A stretch of DNA of 39,705 bases from Candidatus Evtepia faecavium (GTDB lineage Bacteria > Bacillota > Clostridia > Oscillospirales > Oscillospiraceae), in contig DXDK01000046.1 in assembly GCA_019115545.1 (NCBI GenBank), forward strand, positions 1 to 39,705, written 5' to 3'. Made by a program: the position numbers and the translations under genes. Within the stretch, counting starts at the first letter, position 1; every line of letters begins with the position of its first letter. Below, one piece after another: positions 7,598 through 14,823 of this stretch. Below the pieces are notes generated by a model that ran no database searches, had not been told where the DNA came from, and saw only the letters and a list, made by a program, of their open reading frames with translations.

Positions 7598-7654
7598 TTG
7601 GTGCAGAATATCCCGTACAATATACAAACTGTGTACAGGGGCCAATGGCCCCTG
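7598..7654 (+). promoter_or_regulatory. Promoter and leader hairpin of the surface-acylation cluster
   Basis: TTGGTG (7598-7603) and TATACA (7621-7626) are separated by 17 bp. Just downstream, CAGGGGCC/GGCCCCTG (7636-7654, loop AAT) forms a perfect hairpin in the presumed leader and could be an operator or an attenuator. Confidence 0.5.
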
Positions 7655-7687
7655 ATAAACATGGATTTTTTGGGCAGGTGATCCTGG

Positions 7688-9100
7688 GTGAAACAGTTCG
7701 TCGGCTGGTTTCTCGTGTTTATGATCCTCTTCAGCTCCGGCTCCCTTCTGCGGGACCCCAGCCAGGGGCAGGAGGAATGGAAAAACCCCTATATTGACGT
7801 GACCCAGGACCTGTGGAGCTACCAGTACATTACCGAGCTCAACAAAGCGGGGGTCCTCCCCTCGGAGGAGTATTTCCGGGGCCAGGAGGAGGGAACCCGG
7901 GGCGACTTTGTCCTCTACCTTTATAATATGGACAACGGCGTCTTTGAAGAGCGCAAGAAGGACCGGGAGAAGGAACAGGGCGAGCCCCAGACCGATCCCG
8001 CCAAGTTTGCCGACGTGGGAGGGGACAACCCCTACTACAACGCCGTCTATTGGGCCTATGCCAACAACCTGGTGGGGGGCACGGGGGACACCACCTTCTC
8101 CCCCGACGGCACCCTCTCCCGGGAACAGGTGTGCACCATCCTGGCCCGGTTCGCCGCCCTGGAGGGCATCACCCTCATCCAGGCGGTGGAGCCCGACCAG
8201 TTCAAGGATTCCCTGGACATCGCCGAGTACGCCCGCAGCGGGGTCACCGCCTGCCAGATGGCGGGCATCGTGAAGGGGTATGAGGACAACTTCTTCTACC
8301 CGGAAAACACCATGACCCGGGAGGAGTGCGCCGCGGTGGTCTACCGGGTGATGGCCGCCGCCTCCATGGAAGTCCCCGAGGGGAGTAAGACCGTGGACCT
8401 CACCCCGGGGGCATACGACAGTCTCTATGACAACTACGAGCCCCTCACCTTCACCGCCCTGGTCCCCGCCTCCGACACGGAGGGCCCGGTCTCCTTCTTT
8501 GACCAGACGGTGTTCATCGGGGACTCCATCTCCATGACCCTGGAGTCCTACTGCGCCGCCAGCGGCGCCCTGGGCGGGGCCAAGTTCCTCTGCGCCGGGT
8601 CTATGAGCCCCACCAACATGCTCACCGGCCAGATCCTGCCGGAGTACCCCAAGGGCTCCGGGCAGAAGCCTCCCATCGAGGACAGCGTGGCCGCCACCGG
8701 GGCCAAGGTGGTCTACGTCATGCTGGGCATGGACAACATCGCCTACGGCATCGACCGCTCCACCAGCGACTACCTCACCATCCTCAACAACATCGTCACC
8801 AAAAACCCTGACGTGCAGATCATCATCCAGTCGGTGACCCCCATGACGGACAGCAGCACCAGCACTTCGGAGAAGCTCAACAACGACCAGATCAACGCCT
8901 TCAACGCCAAGATGCAGGAGTACTGCCAGGAGAACCAGTGGTACTACGTCAACGTGGCCGAGGCCTTTAAGGACGCCAACGGCTTCCTCCAGAAGGAATA
9001 CTGCAGCGACGTCAACAGCATGGGCATGCACTTCACCTATGACGGGGCCAAGGTGTGGGTGAACTACCTCAAGACCCACATCCCCGAAGATCTGCTGTGA
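7688..9100 (+). CDS. Secreted SLH-domain protein with SGNH/GDSL hydrolase-like domain
   Basis: This 470-residue protein has an N-terminal hydrophobic signal segment (residues 5-20). Two clear SLH repeats follow (KFADVGGDNPYYNAVYWAY... and FKDSLDIAEYARSGVTACQ...), with a weaker one before them (YIDVTQDLWSYQYI). Such repeats anchor proteins to secondary cell-wall polymer. The C-terminal half (about 270-470) is SGNH-like: block I FIGDSIS carries the nucleophile Ser, block III reads MLGMDN, and block V has a His in SMGMHFTYDG without the usual Asp three residues before it. The GTG start at 7688 has AGGTGA upstream. Neighbours (a second SGNH protein, MBOAT, DHHW) point to O-acetylation or deacetylation of a wall or surface polysaccharide. 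The substrate is unknown. Confidence 0.88.
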   Translation: MKQFVGWFLVFMILFSSGSLLRDPSQGQEEWKNPYIDVTQDLWSYQYITELNKAGVLPSEEYFRGQEEGTRGDFVLYLYNMDNGVFEERKKDREKEQGEPQTDPAKFADVGGDNPYYNAVYWAYANNLVGGTGDTTFSPDGTLSREQVCTILARFAALEGITLIQAVEPDQFKDSLDIAEYARSGVTACQMAGIVKGYEDNFFYPENTMTREECAAVVYRVMAAASMEVPEGSKTVDLTPGAYDSLYDNYEPLTFTALVPASDTEGPVSFFDQTVFIGDSISMTLESYCAASGALGGAKFLCAGSMSPTNMLTGQILPEYPKGSGQKPPIEDSVAATGAKVVYVMLGMDNIAYGIDRSTSDYLTILNNIVTKNPDVQIIIQSVTPMTDSSTSTSEKLNNDQINAFNAKMQEYCQENQWYYVNVAEAFKDANGFLQKEYCSDVNSMGMHFTYDGAKVWVNYLKTHIPEDLL

Positions 9101-9120
9101 GCGTCAGAAAGGAGCCCTTT

Positions 9121-9963
9121 ATGAAACGACAGGCCGCCCTGCTTCTGGCCTTCCTCTTCCTCTTCGTCCTGGCCGGCTGCGGCCAGACCCCGTCCCAACC
9201 CGCCAGCGACCCTGCCGGGGAGGAGACCGTCCTCACCGACGGGGAGAGCCCCGCGCCGGAGAACCCTGAGGCCTCGGAGGAGACCCCCGAGGCCCCGGCG
9301 GAGGAGCCCGACACCGCCGTCCCCGCCGGGGAGGCTGTGGATCCCCAGTGGTTTTCCGACGCCGCCTTTGTGGGGGACTCCGTCTCGGTGATGCTGGAGC
9401 AGTACAACGCCAGCACCAGCGCCCTGGGCAGCCCCACCTTCCTGTGCTCGGTGAGCCTCAGCCAGCAGAACGCCCAGTCCTACGAGGCCGGGAACGAGCG
9501 GCTGCCGGAGTACCCCAAGGGCTCCGGCCAGCACCCCAAGGTGGAAAATGCCATCGCCGCTGCCGGGGCAAAGAAGATTTACCTCATGCTGGGCATGAAT
9601 TGTATCGCCGGAGGTGTTGACAGAGCCTGTACCGATTTGGTAACATTGGTTGGGAAAATCCAGGCCCAGTCCCCGGACACCGCCATCCTCATCCAGTCGG
9701 TGACCCCCATGACGGCGGACAGCCCCCGGGCGGACGAGTCCCTGAACAACACCACCATCCAGGCCTTCAACGACCAGATGAAGACCATCTGCCAGGAAAA
9801 GGGCTGGTATTTCATCAACGTGGCCGAGGCCGTCTCCGACGAGAACGGCTTCCTCCGCAGCGACTTCAGCGGGGACAAGGCCATGGGCATTCACTTCAAT
9901 TACAACGGCGCCGCCGCCTGGGCGGAGTATCTCCTCACCCACGTGCCCCAGGCGCTGAAGTAA
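9121..9963 (+). CDS. SGNH/GDSL hydrolase-like lipoprotein
   Basis: This 280-residue lipoprotein has lipobox LAGC (Cys20), an acidic Pro/Glu-rich linker (about 25-75) and an SGNH-like domain. It is clearly paralogous to the C-terminal half of the preceding gene. Shared blocks include FVGDSVS, EYPKGSGQ, LIQSVTPMT and the ending MGIHFNYNG. Block III is MLGMNC. As in the paralogue, His is present in the last block but the Asp of the usual D-x-x-H is Met. The ATG at 9121 with AAAGGAG upstream is the real start; longer in-frame readings overlap the previous gene and lose the signal peptide. The 20-bp gap to the previous gene indicates co-transcription. The two proteins probably arose by tandem duplication, one wall-bound through SLH and one membrane-bound through lipid. 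Confidence 0.88.
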   Translation: MKRQAALLLAFLFLFVLAGCGQTPSQPASDPAGEETVLTDGESPAPENPEASEETPEAPAEEPDTAVPAGEAVDPQWFSDAAFVGDSVSVMLEQYNASTSALGSPTFLCSVSLSQQNAQSYEAGNERLPEYPKGSGQHPKVENAIAAAGAKKIYLMLGMNCIAGGVDRACTDLVTLVGKIQAQSPDTAILIQSVTPMTADSPRADESLNNTTIQAFNDQMKTICQEKGWYFINVAEAVSDENGFLRSDFSGDKAMGIHFNYNGAAAWAEYLLTHVPQALK

Positions 9964-9997
9964 AGATATTTATCATTCAGGAGGATACCAAGGAAGT

Positions 9998-10567
9998 ATG
10001 AAACGTCTTGCATCTCTTGTGGCCGTGGTCCTCACCCTGACCATGGTCCTGTCTCTGGCCGCCTGCGGCTCTGATGAGACCACCCCCGACAGCACCGACA
10101 CCGAAGACACCACCCAGTCCCAGACCACCGAGGACACCCAGGGCACCGAAAGCACCGAGACCACCGAGCCCGCCGCCGGCGTGGACCTGGCCGCTCTGCG
10201 CACCCAGTTCGCCACCGACTACGAGCTCACCGACGTGCTGGAGGTGGAGACCGAGGGCCTGAACAACCTCTACGGCATCACCGCCGACCAGGTGGCCAGC
10301 TCCGCCAGCTTCAACGCTGCCTCCGGGGCTGCCTTCCCCCAGGAGATCGTCATGATCCAGGCGGTGGACGAGGCTGCCGCTGCCGACATCGCCGGCAAGC
10401 TGGAGAGCCGCCTGTCCAACATCGCCGAGCAGGCCGCCTCCTATGACCCGGAGAGCCTGGAGCTGGCAGAGAACTGCCCCGTGGTCACCGACGGCGTCTA
10501 TGTGGGCATGTTCTTCTCCTCCCACTATGACGACATGGCCGCCGCCTTCCAGAGCGCGCTGGCCTGA
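9998..10567 (+). CDS. DUF4358-type lipoprotein
   Basis: This 189-residue lipoprotein has a signal peptide ending LAAC (Cys23) and a Thr/Glu/Asp-rich linker (about 25-60). The C-terminal globular domain matches my recollection of DUF4358 (GVDLAALRTQF...LEVETEGLNNLYGI...VMIQAVDEAAAADIAGKLESRL). This domain is often found beside MBOAT and DHHW genes in clostridia, and its function is not known to me. It lies 34 bp after the SGNH lipoprotein, with AGGAGG and AGGAAG before the ATG. A perfect hairpin separates it from the MBOAT gene, which may set different expression levels. Confidence 0.8.
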   Translation: MKRLASLVAVVLTLTMVLSLAACGSDETTPDSTDTEDTTQSQTTEDTQGTESTETTEPAAGVDLAALRTQFATDYELTDVLEVETEGLNNLYGITADQVASSASFNAASGAAFPQEIVMIQAVDEAAAADIAGKLESRLSNIAEQAASYDPESLELAENCPVVTDGVYVGMFFSSHYDDMAAAFQSALA

Positions 10568-10595
10568 AGCACAAGCATCCGATCATAAACCAACC

Positions 10596-10632
10596 GACTG
10601 CCGGGCAATCATTGGACTGCCCGGCAGTCTTT
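10596..10632 (+). terminator. Terminator or attenuator between the DUF4358 and MBOAT genes
   Basis: GACTGCCGGGCA (10596-10607) pairs with TGCCCGGCAGTC (10618-10629) over 12 bp, followed by only three or four T. It may be partial, allowing read-through into the MBOAT gene. Confidence 0.65.
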
Positions 10633-10651
10633 CCGGGAGAGAGTCACACCT

Positions 10652-12040
10652 ATGGTTTTTTCAAGTCTGCCCTTCCTGTTCCTGTTTCTTACTGTGGTGT
10701 TGCTGGTAAGCCACCTGCTGCCCTTTAAGTTCCGGAACTTCTTCCTGCTGCTGGCCAACCTGGTCTTTTACGCCTATGGCGAGCCGATATACGTGCTCAT
10801 CATGATCGCCTCCATCCTGGTGAACTTCTCCGCCGGGGTGCTCATGGACCGGCAGCCCACCCTGGGCCGCCGCCGGGGGGTGCTCATCGTGGGCATCATC
10901 CTGAACCTGGCCGCCCTGGGGGTGTTCAAGTACGCGGGGCTGTTTGTGGATACCCTGCGGGGGATCCCCGCCTTCTCCTCCCTGCCGGAGGTGAACATCG
11001 CCCTGCCCATCGGCATCTCCTTCTACACCTTCCAGGCGGTGTCCTACCTCATCGACGTGTATTGGGACGACTGCGAGGCCTCCCACAACGTGGTGAACTT
11101 CGCCTGCTACATCTCCCTCTTCCCCCAGCTCATCGCCGGCCCCATCGTCCGCTACCGGGACGTGAACGAGCAGCTGGTCTCCCGGCGGGAGACCCCCACC
11201 CTCTTCAACTCCGGGGTGCGGCTGTTCATGGTGGGCATGGCCAAGAAGGTCCTGCTGGCCAACCAGTTCGGGATGCTGTGGGAGACGGTCTCCGCCGACC
11301 CGGTGGCCGCCGGGGCCATTGGGGCCTGGGTGGGGGCCTGCGCCTACACCCTGCAGATCTACTTCGACTTTGCCGGCTACTCCGACATGGCCCGGGGCCT
11401 GGGGCGGATGCTGGGCTTCGAGTTCTGCATCAACTTCAACTACCCCTACATCTCCAAGAGCGTCACGGAGTTCTGGCGGCGGTGGCACATCTCCCTGTCC
11501 ACCTGGTTCCGGGATTATGTCTACATCCCCCTGGGAGGCAACCGGTGCAGCAAGTTCCGCAACTGCTTCAACATCCTGGTGGTGTGGGCCCTTACCGGCT
11601 TCTGGCACGGGGCGGGGTGGAACTTCCTCTTCTGGGGGTTCTACTACGGCATCCTGCTGCTCATTGAAAAGCTGGTGCTGGGCCGGCTGATCCGGCGCCT
11701 GCCCGCCCCGGTGCAGCACCTGTACACCATGGTGATCGTCATCATCGGCTGGGTGTTCTTCGCCTCGCCGGACCTCTCCACCGCCCTGAGCTATCTCCAG
11801 GTGATGTTCTCCTTCGCCCCGGGGACCATGGGCACGGCCTCCCTAGTGATGCCCTGGCTGGGCATGGGGATCATCGGCGTCATCGCCGCCACCCCCCTGG
11901 CCAAGACGTTGTGGGAAAAGGTCCAGGACAAGCGCTGGATGCCTCTGGCAGAGGGGGCCCTGTGCCTGGTGGGGCTGCTGCTGTGCACCGCCAGCCTGGT
12001 GAGCGACAGTTACAATCCCTTCCTGTATTTCCGGTTCTGA
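10652..12040 (+). CDS. MBOAT-family O-acyltransferase (AlgI/DltB-like)
   Basis: This 462-residue polytopic membrane protein is of the membrane-bound O-acyltransferase family, which passes acyl (usually acetyl) groups from the cytoplasm to extracytoplasmic carriers. Family marks are FQAVSYLIDVYW, QLIAGPIVRY, the CAYTLQIYFDFAGYSDMARG segment, FWRRWHISLSTWFRDYVYIPLGG and the catalytic His319 in GFWHGAGW. Length and topology (about 10-12 segments) match AlgI. It is followed after 13 bp by the DHHW protein, a pairing that recalls AlgI with AlgJ/AlgX. It is most likely the acyl-import part of the surface-modification cluster; the acceptor is unknown. Confidence 0.95.
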   Translation: MVFSSLPFLFLFLTVVLLVSHLLPFKFRNFFLLLANLVFYAYGEPIYVLIMIASILVNFSAGVLMDRQPTLGRRRGVLIVGIILNLAALGVFKYAGLFVDTLRGIPAFSSLPEVNIALPIGISFYTFQAVSYLIDVYWDDCEASHNVVNFACYISLFPQLIAGPIVRYRDVNEQLVSRRETPTLFNSGVRLFMVGMAKKVLLANQFGMLWETVSADPVAAGAIGAWVGACAYTLQIYFDFAGYSDMARGLGRMLGFEFCINFNYPYISKSVTEFWRRWHISLSTWFRDYVYIPLGGNRCSKFRNCFNILVVWALTGFWHGAGWNFLFWGFYYGILLLIEKLVLGRLIRRLPAPVQHLYTMVIVIIGWVFFASPDLSTALSYLQVMFSFAPGTMGTASLVMPWLGMGIIGVIAATPLAKTLWEKVQDKRWMPLAEGALCLVGLLLCTASLVSDSYNPFLYFRF

Positions 12041-12053
12041 GGAGGGACCTGCT

Positions 12054-13190
12054 GTGGACAAACTGAAACAATGCTATAAAGTCCTCCCCATGGTGGTCTT
12101 TCTGATCTTCCTGGGGGTGATGGCGGTGCTCCTCTTCGCCCTGCCGGACAAGGACTATTCCGAAAACGAGAAGCGCTACCTGGCCGGCCCCCCGGAGTTT
12201 ACCGCGGAGAAGATCCTCTCCGGGGAGACCCAGGAGGAGCTGGAGAAGTACACCGCCGACCAGATCCCCGGCCGGGACTTCTACGTGGGAGTCAACGCCT
12301 ACTGGAACCTGGCCACCGGCCGCAACGCCGCCCAGGACATCTACTACTGCGACGATGACTACCTCATCAACGCCCCCAAGGCCCTGGATGAGGCCATCTT
12401 CACCAACAACCTCACCCGGTTTGACCAGTTCGCCGGCCAGCTGGGGGTGCCTGCCGACATGATCATGGTCCCCTCCACGGGGTACCTGATGGAGGAGGTC
12501 CTCCCCACCTTCCACGGGGAATATGACGACGACCAGCTCTACACCATGGCGCAGGCGCAGCTGCAGAACATCCGCCTGGTGGACGTGCGGGATGCCCTGA
12601 AGGAGGGCAAAGCCGGCGGCCAGGTGTGCTACCGCACCGACCACCACCTCACCTCCTATGGCAACTACCTCCTCTACCGGGCCTACCAGGTGGCCCAGGG
12701 GGCTCCCTACCTCTCCCGGGACGCCTACTCGGTGACCAGCTACGACGGCTTCTACGGCACCGCCTGGTCGGGCAGCGGCTACTGGGGCGTGGCCCCGGAC
12801 CAGCTGGAGGTGTGGGACAGCGGCATCCAGCCCACGGTGACCCTCATCGACGGCGGAGCGGAGCCCCAGGTGTCCGACAGCCTCTTCTTCCCCTCCCACC
12901 TGGAGGAGATGGACAAGTACCCCGTCTTCCTGGACGGCAACCACAGTCTGGTGACCATCCACAACCCCGCCGCCGCCGGCAGCGGCAGCGTCCTGGTGAT
13001 CCGGGACTCCTACGCCCACTGCTTCAGCACCTTCCTGGCGGCCAACTATGAGAACGTCTACCTGGTGGACCTGCGGTACTACCGCAGCAGCCTCTCCCAG
13101 TTCGTGGCCGAGCACCCGGTGGACAAGGTCCTCTACCTCTACGGGGTGGACAACCTGGTCTCCGACACCAACTCCGCCTGGCTCCAGTGA
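12054..13190 (+). CDS. DHHW-family protein (AlgX/AlgJ-like SGNH partner of MBOAT)
   Basis: This 378-residue protein has one N-terminal membrane anchor (about 10-30) and an extracytoplasmic domain. The family motif DHHW(T) appears as Asp196-His197-His198-Leu-Thr in CYRTDHHLTSYG. The later block VLVIRDSYAHCF supplies the Ser of the SGNH-like catalytic site (AlgX-type DSF/DSY). The GTG at 12054 has GAGGAGGG 6-7 bp upstream, and the gene follows MBOAT closely. By analogy with AlgX/AlgJ it would take the acyl group from the MBOAT protein and place it on a glycan. The Trp of the motif is replaced by Leu. A strong terminator ends the operon. Confidence 0.9.
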   Translation: MDKLKQCYKVLPMVVFLIFLGVMAVLLFALPDKDYSENEKRYLAGPPEFTAEKILSGETQEELEKYTADQIPGRDFYVGVNAYWNLATGRNAAQDIYYCDDDYLINAPKALDEAIFTNNLTRFDQFAGQLGVPADMIMVPSTGYLMEEVLPTFHGEYDDDQLYTMAQAQLQNIRLVDVRDALKEGKAGGQVCYRTDHHLTSYGNYLLYRAYQVAQGAPYLSRDAYSVTSYDGFYGTAWSGSGYWGVAPDQLEVWDSGIQPTVTLIDGGAEPQVSDSLFFPSHLEEMDKYPVFLDGNHSLVTIHNPAAAGSGSVLVIRDSYAHCFSTFLAANYENVYLVDLRYYRSSLSQFVAEHPVDKVLYLYGVDNLVSDTNSAWLQ

Positions 13191-13223
13191 GGGGCGGGAA
13201 CAATCCCAAAGACCTGCCGACAG

Positions 13224-13257
13224 CAGCCCGGACCGGTTCGGTCCGGGCTGTTTTTTT
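13224..13257 (+). terminator. Strong rho-independent terminator of the acylation operon
   Basis: CAGCCCGGACC (13224-13234) pairs with GGTCCGGGCTG (13240-13250), followed by seven T. Confidence 0.97.
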
Positions 13258-13273
13258 AAGAAAGGCTTAAGAA
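13256..13273 (+). promoter_or_regulatory. Phased TTAAGAA direct repeats upstream of the small lipoprotein gene
   Basis: TTAAGAA occurs at 13256-13262 and 13267-13273, exactly one 11-bp turn apart. This is the layout of OmpR-family operators and resembles the TTAAG-N6-TTAAG box known for CiaR. The first copy overlaps the terminator T-tract. No clear -10 lies at the expected distance, so regulation of the gene at 13348 is inference. Confidence 0.4.
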
Positions 13274-13347
13274 TTTCGTCACGGTTTGGCCGCATTTGCA
13301 GGGTAGGATAGAGGGCGAATGCTCATCCGAGAAAGGAGCGGTACAGG

Positions 13348-13860
13348 ATGAAACGAGCCTTGGTGATCCTGGCGCTGCTGTGCGCCCTGACCCTCACCGC
13401 CTGCACCGGGGACACCCAGGGGACCTTGGGGGAGCTCTCCACCGCCCTGGGCACCGACCTGGCCCAGGGCACGGTCCTGGAGGAATGGGACGACCACGGG
13501 GGCTTCCACGGGGACGGGGCCCGCTGGGTGGAGCTCTCCCTGGCCGGGGCGGACCCGGCCCCGGTGTTTTCCCAGGAGGCCGGCTGGCACGCCACCCCCC
13601 TGCCGGAGGAACTGGAGGCCGTGTGGTACGGCGTCACCCGGCAGACCGACCAGGGGGAGGTGAGTGAGGGCCCCTATCTCCCCGAGGGGGTGTCCGTCCC
13701 CCAGGTGGAGGAGGGGTACTGGTTCTTCCAGGACCGCCACGGGGAGGCGGAGGACCCGGGGGACCCCTCGGACCTCTTCTCCCGGTACTCCTACAACTTC
13801 ACCGCCGCCCTCTATGACGCCGCCGGCGAGACCTTGTACTACTACGAACTGGACACCTGA
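13348..13860 (+). CDS. Small lipoprotein of unknown function
   Basis: This 170-residue protein has a signal peptide and lipobox LTAC (Cys19). I do not recognise the mature part. It is acidic and rich in Trp/Tyr (EEWDDHGGFHGDGARWVEL, VWYGVT, GYWFFQDRHGE, RYSYNFTAALYDA), suggesting one compact extracytoplasmic domain with a Tyr-rich C-terminal strand (ETLYYYELD). The ATG is preceded by AAAGGAG at good distance. It is flanked by a terminator on each side and has phased TTAAGAA boxes upstream, so it is probably a monocistronic, regulated gene. Confidence 0.8.
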   Translation: MKRALVILALLCALTLTACTGDTQGTLGELSTALGTDLAQGTVLEEWDDHGGFHGDGARWVELSLAGADPAPVFSQEAGWHATPLPEELEAVWYGVTRQTDQGEVSEGPYLPEGVSVPQVEEGYWFFQDRHGEAEDPGDPSDLFSRYSYNFTAALYDAAGETLYYYELDT

Positions 13861-13868
13861 TCCACCCC

Positions 13869-13892
13869 GCCCCCGCCCCTTCCGGCGGGGGC
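13869..13892 (+). terminator. GC hairpin after the small lipoprotein
   Basis: GCCCCCGCC (13869-13877) pairs with GGCGGGGGC (13884-13892) around CCTTCC. There is no T-tract, so it is a weak terminator candidate. Confidence 0.5.
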
Positions 13893-13896
13893 GCCC

Positions 13897-13925
13897 TTGC
13901 CAGACGGGCCGGGGGGTGGTATGAT
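13897..13925 (+). promoter_or_regulatory. Sigma-A promoter of the receiver/winged-helix regulator
   Basis: TTGCCA (13897-13902) and TATGAT (13920-13925) are separated by 17 bp and lie 26 bp before the ATG. Confidence 0.8.
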
Positions 13926-13951
13926 ACCCCCAAGAAACCAAGGAGAGGAGG

Positions 13952-14752
13952 ATGCCCATGCGGATCCTGGCCATCGACGGGGACCCCCGGGCCCTGGAGC
14001 TGCTCACCGCCTGCCTCCGGCAGGCCTGCCCCGGGGGGGAGATCCACCCCTTTGCCAACGGGCACAAGGCCCTGGCCTGGCTGGAGCGCACCGGGGAGGG
14101 GTTTGAGGCGGCCTTCCTGGAGACGGTGCTGCCGGATGTGGGGGGCATCTCCCTGGCCGGCCAGCTGAAGGCCCTCTGCCCCCGGGGAAACCTGATCTTC
14201 GTCACGGAGTTTTCCCAGTACATGGGGGAGGCCTTCCGCCTCCACGCCAGCGGGTATTTGCGCAAGCCCGTCACCGTTCCCGCCCTCCGGGGGGAGCTGG
14301 CCGATCTGCGCTACCCCCCGGCGGAGGAGGCCCTGCCCCTCCGGGTGCAGACCTTTGGGAACTTTGAGATCTTTTACCGGGGGCAGCCGGTGCGCTTCCG
14401 CCGCAGCCGCACCAAGGAGCTCTTCGCCTACCTCATCGACCGCCGGGGGGCGGGGAGCACCATGGGGGAGCTCATCTCCATCCTGTGGGAGGGGCGGCTG
14501 GACACCCCCAGCGTCCGCAGCCAGCTGCGCAGCCTCATCACCGACCTGCGCTCCACCCTCCAGGCCCTGGGGCAGGAGGGGGTGGTCATCAAGCGGCGGG
14601 ACCTCATCGCCGTGGACCCCCGGCAGGTGGACTGCGACTACTACCACTTCCTGGCGGGGGACCGGTCCCCCCGGAACCTCTTCCGGGGGGAGTACATGAG
14701 CAACTACTCCTGGGCAGAGACCACCCTGGGCTCCCTTATGGAGGAGGGCTGA
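13952..14752 (+). CDS. Atypical receiver-winged-helix regulator with Glu at the phosphorylation site
   Basis: This 266-residue protein has a receiver-like domain (1-120), a winged-helix DNA-binding domain (about 130-225; TFGNFEIFYRGQPVRFRRSRTKELFAYL, as in SARP/OmpR effector domains) and a short C-terminal tail. Where the family has the phosphoacceptor Asp (four residues before the conserved Pro of L-P), it has Glu57 (FLETVLPDVGG). The first acidic cluster is Asp9-Gly-Asp11 rather than an Asp pair. The Lys of the KP motif remains (LRKPV). The Glu could mimic phosphorylation, so the protein may act without a kinase. No histidine kinase gene is adjacent. A serine recombinase follows 71 bp downstream. 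Its targets are unknown. Confidence 0.88.
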   Translation: MPMRILAIDGDPRALELLTACLRQACPGGEIHPFANGHKALAWLERTGEGFEAAFLETVLPDVGGISLAGQLKALCPRGNLIFVTEFSQYMGEAFRLHASGYLRKPVTVPALRGELADLRYPPAEEALPLRVQTFGNFEIFYRGQPVRFRRSRTKELFAYLIDRRGAGSTMGELISILWEGRLDTPSVRSQLRSLITDLRSTLQALGQEGVVIKRRDLIAVDPRQVDCDYYHFLAGDRSPRNLFRGEYMSNYSWAETTLGSLMEEG

Positions 14753-14823
14753 AGGCATACGCCTCCCGCCCCGGCGCATAGGCTGGTGCCGAGAGGCCGC
14801 CCCGCCGGCGGCCGGAGAGGGGG

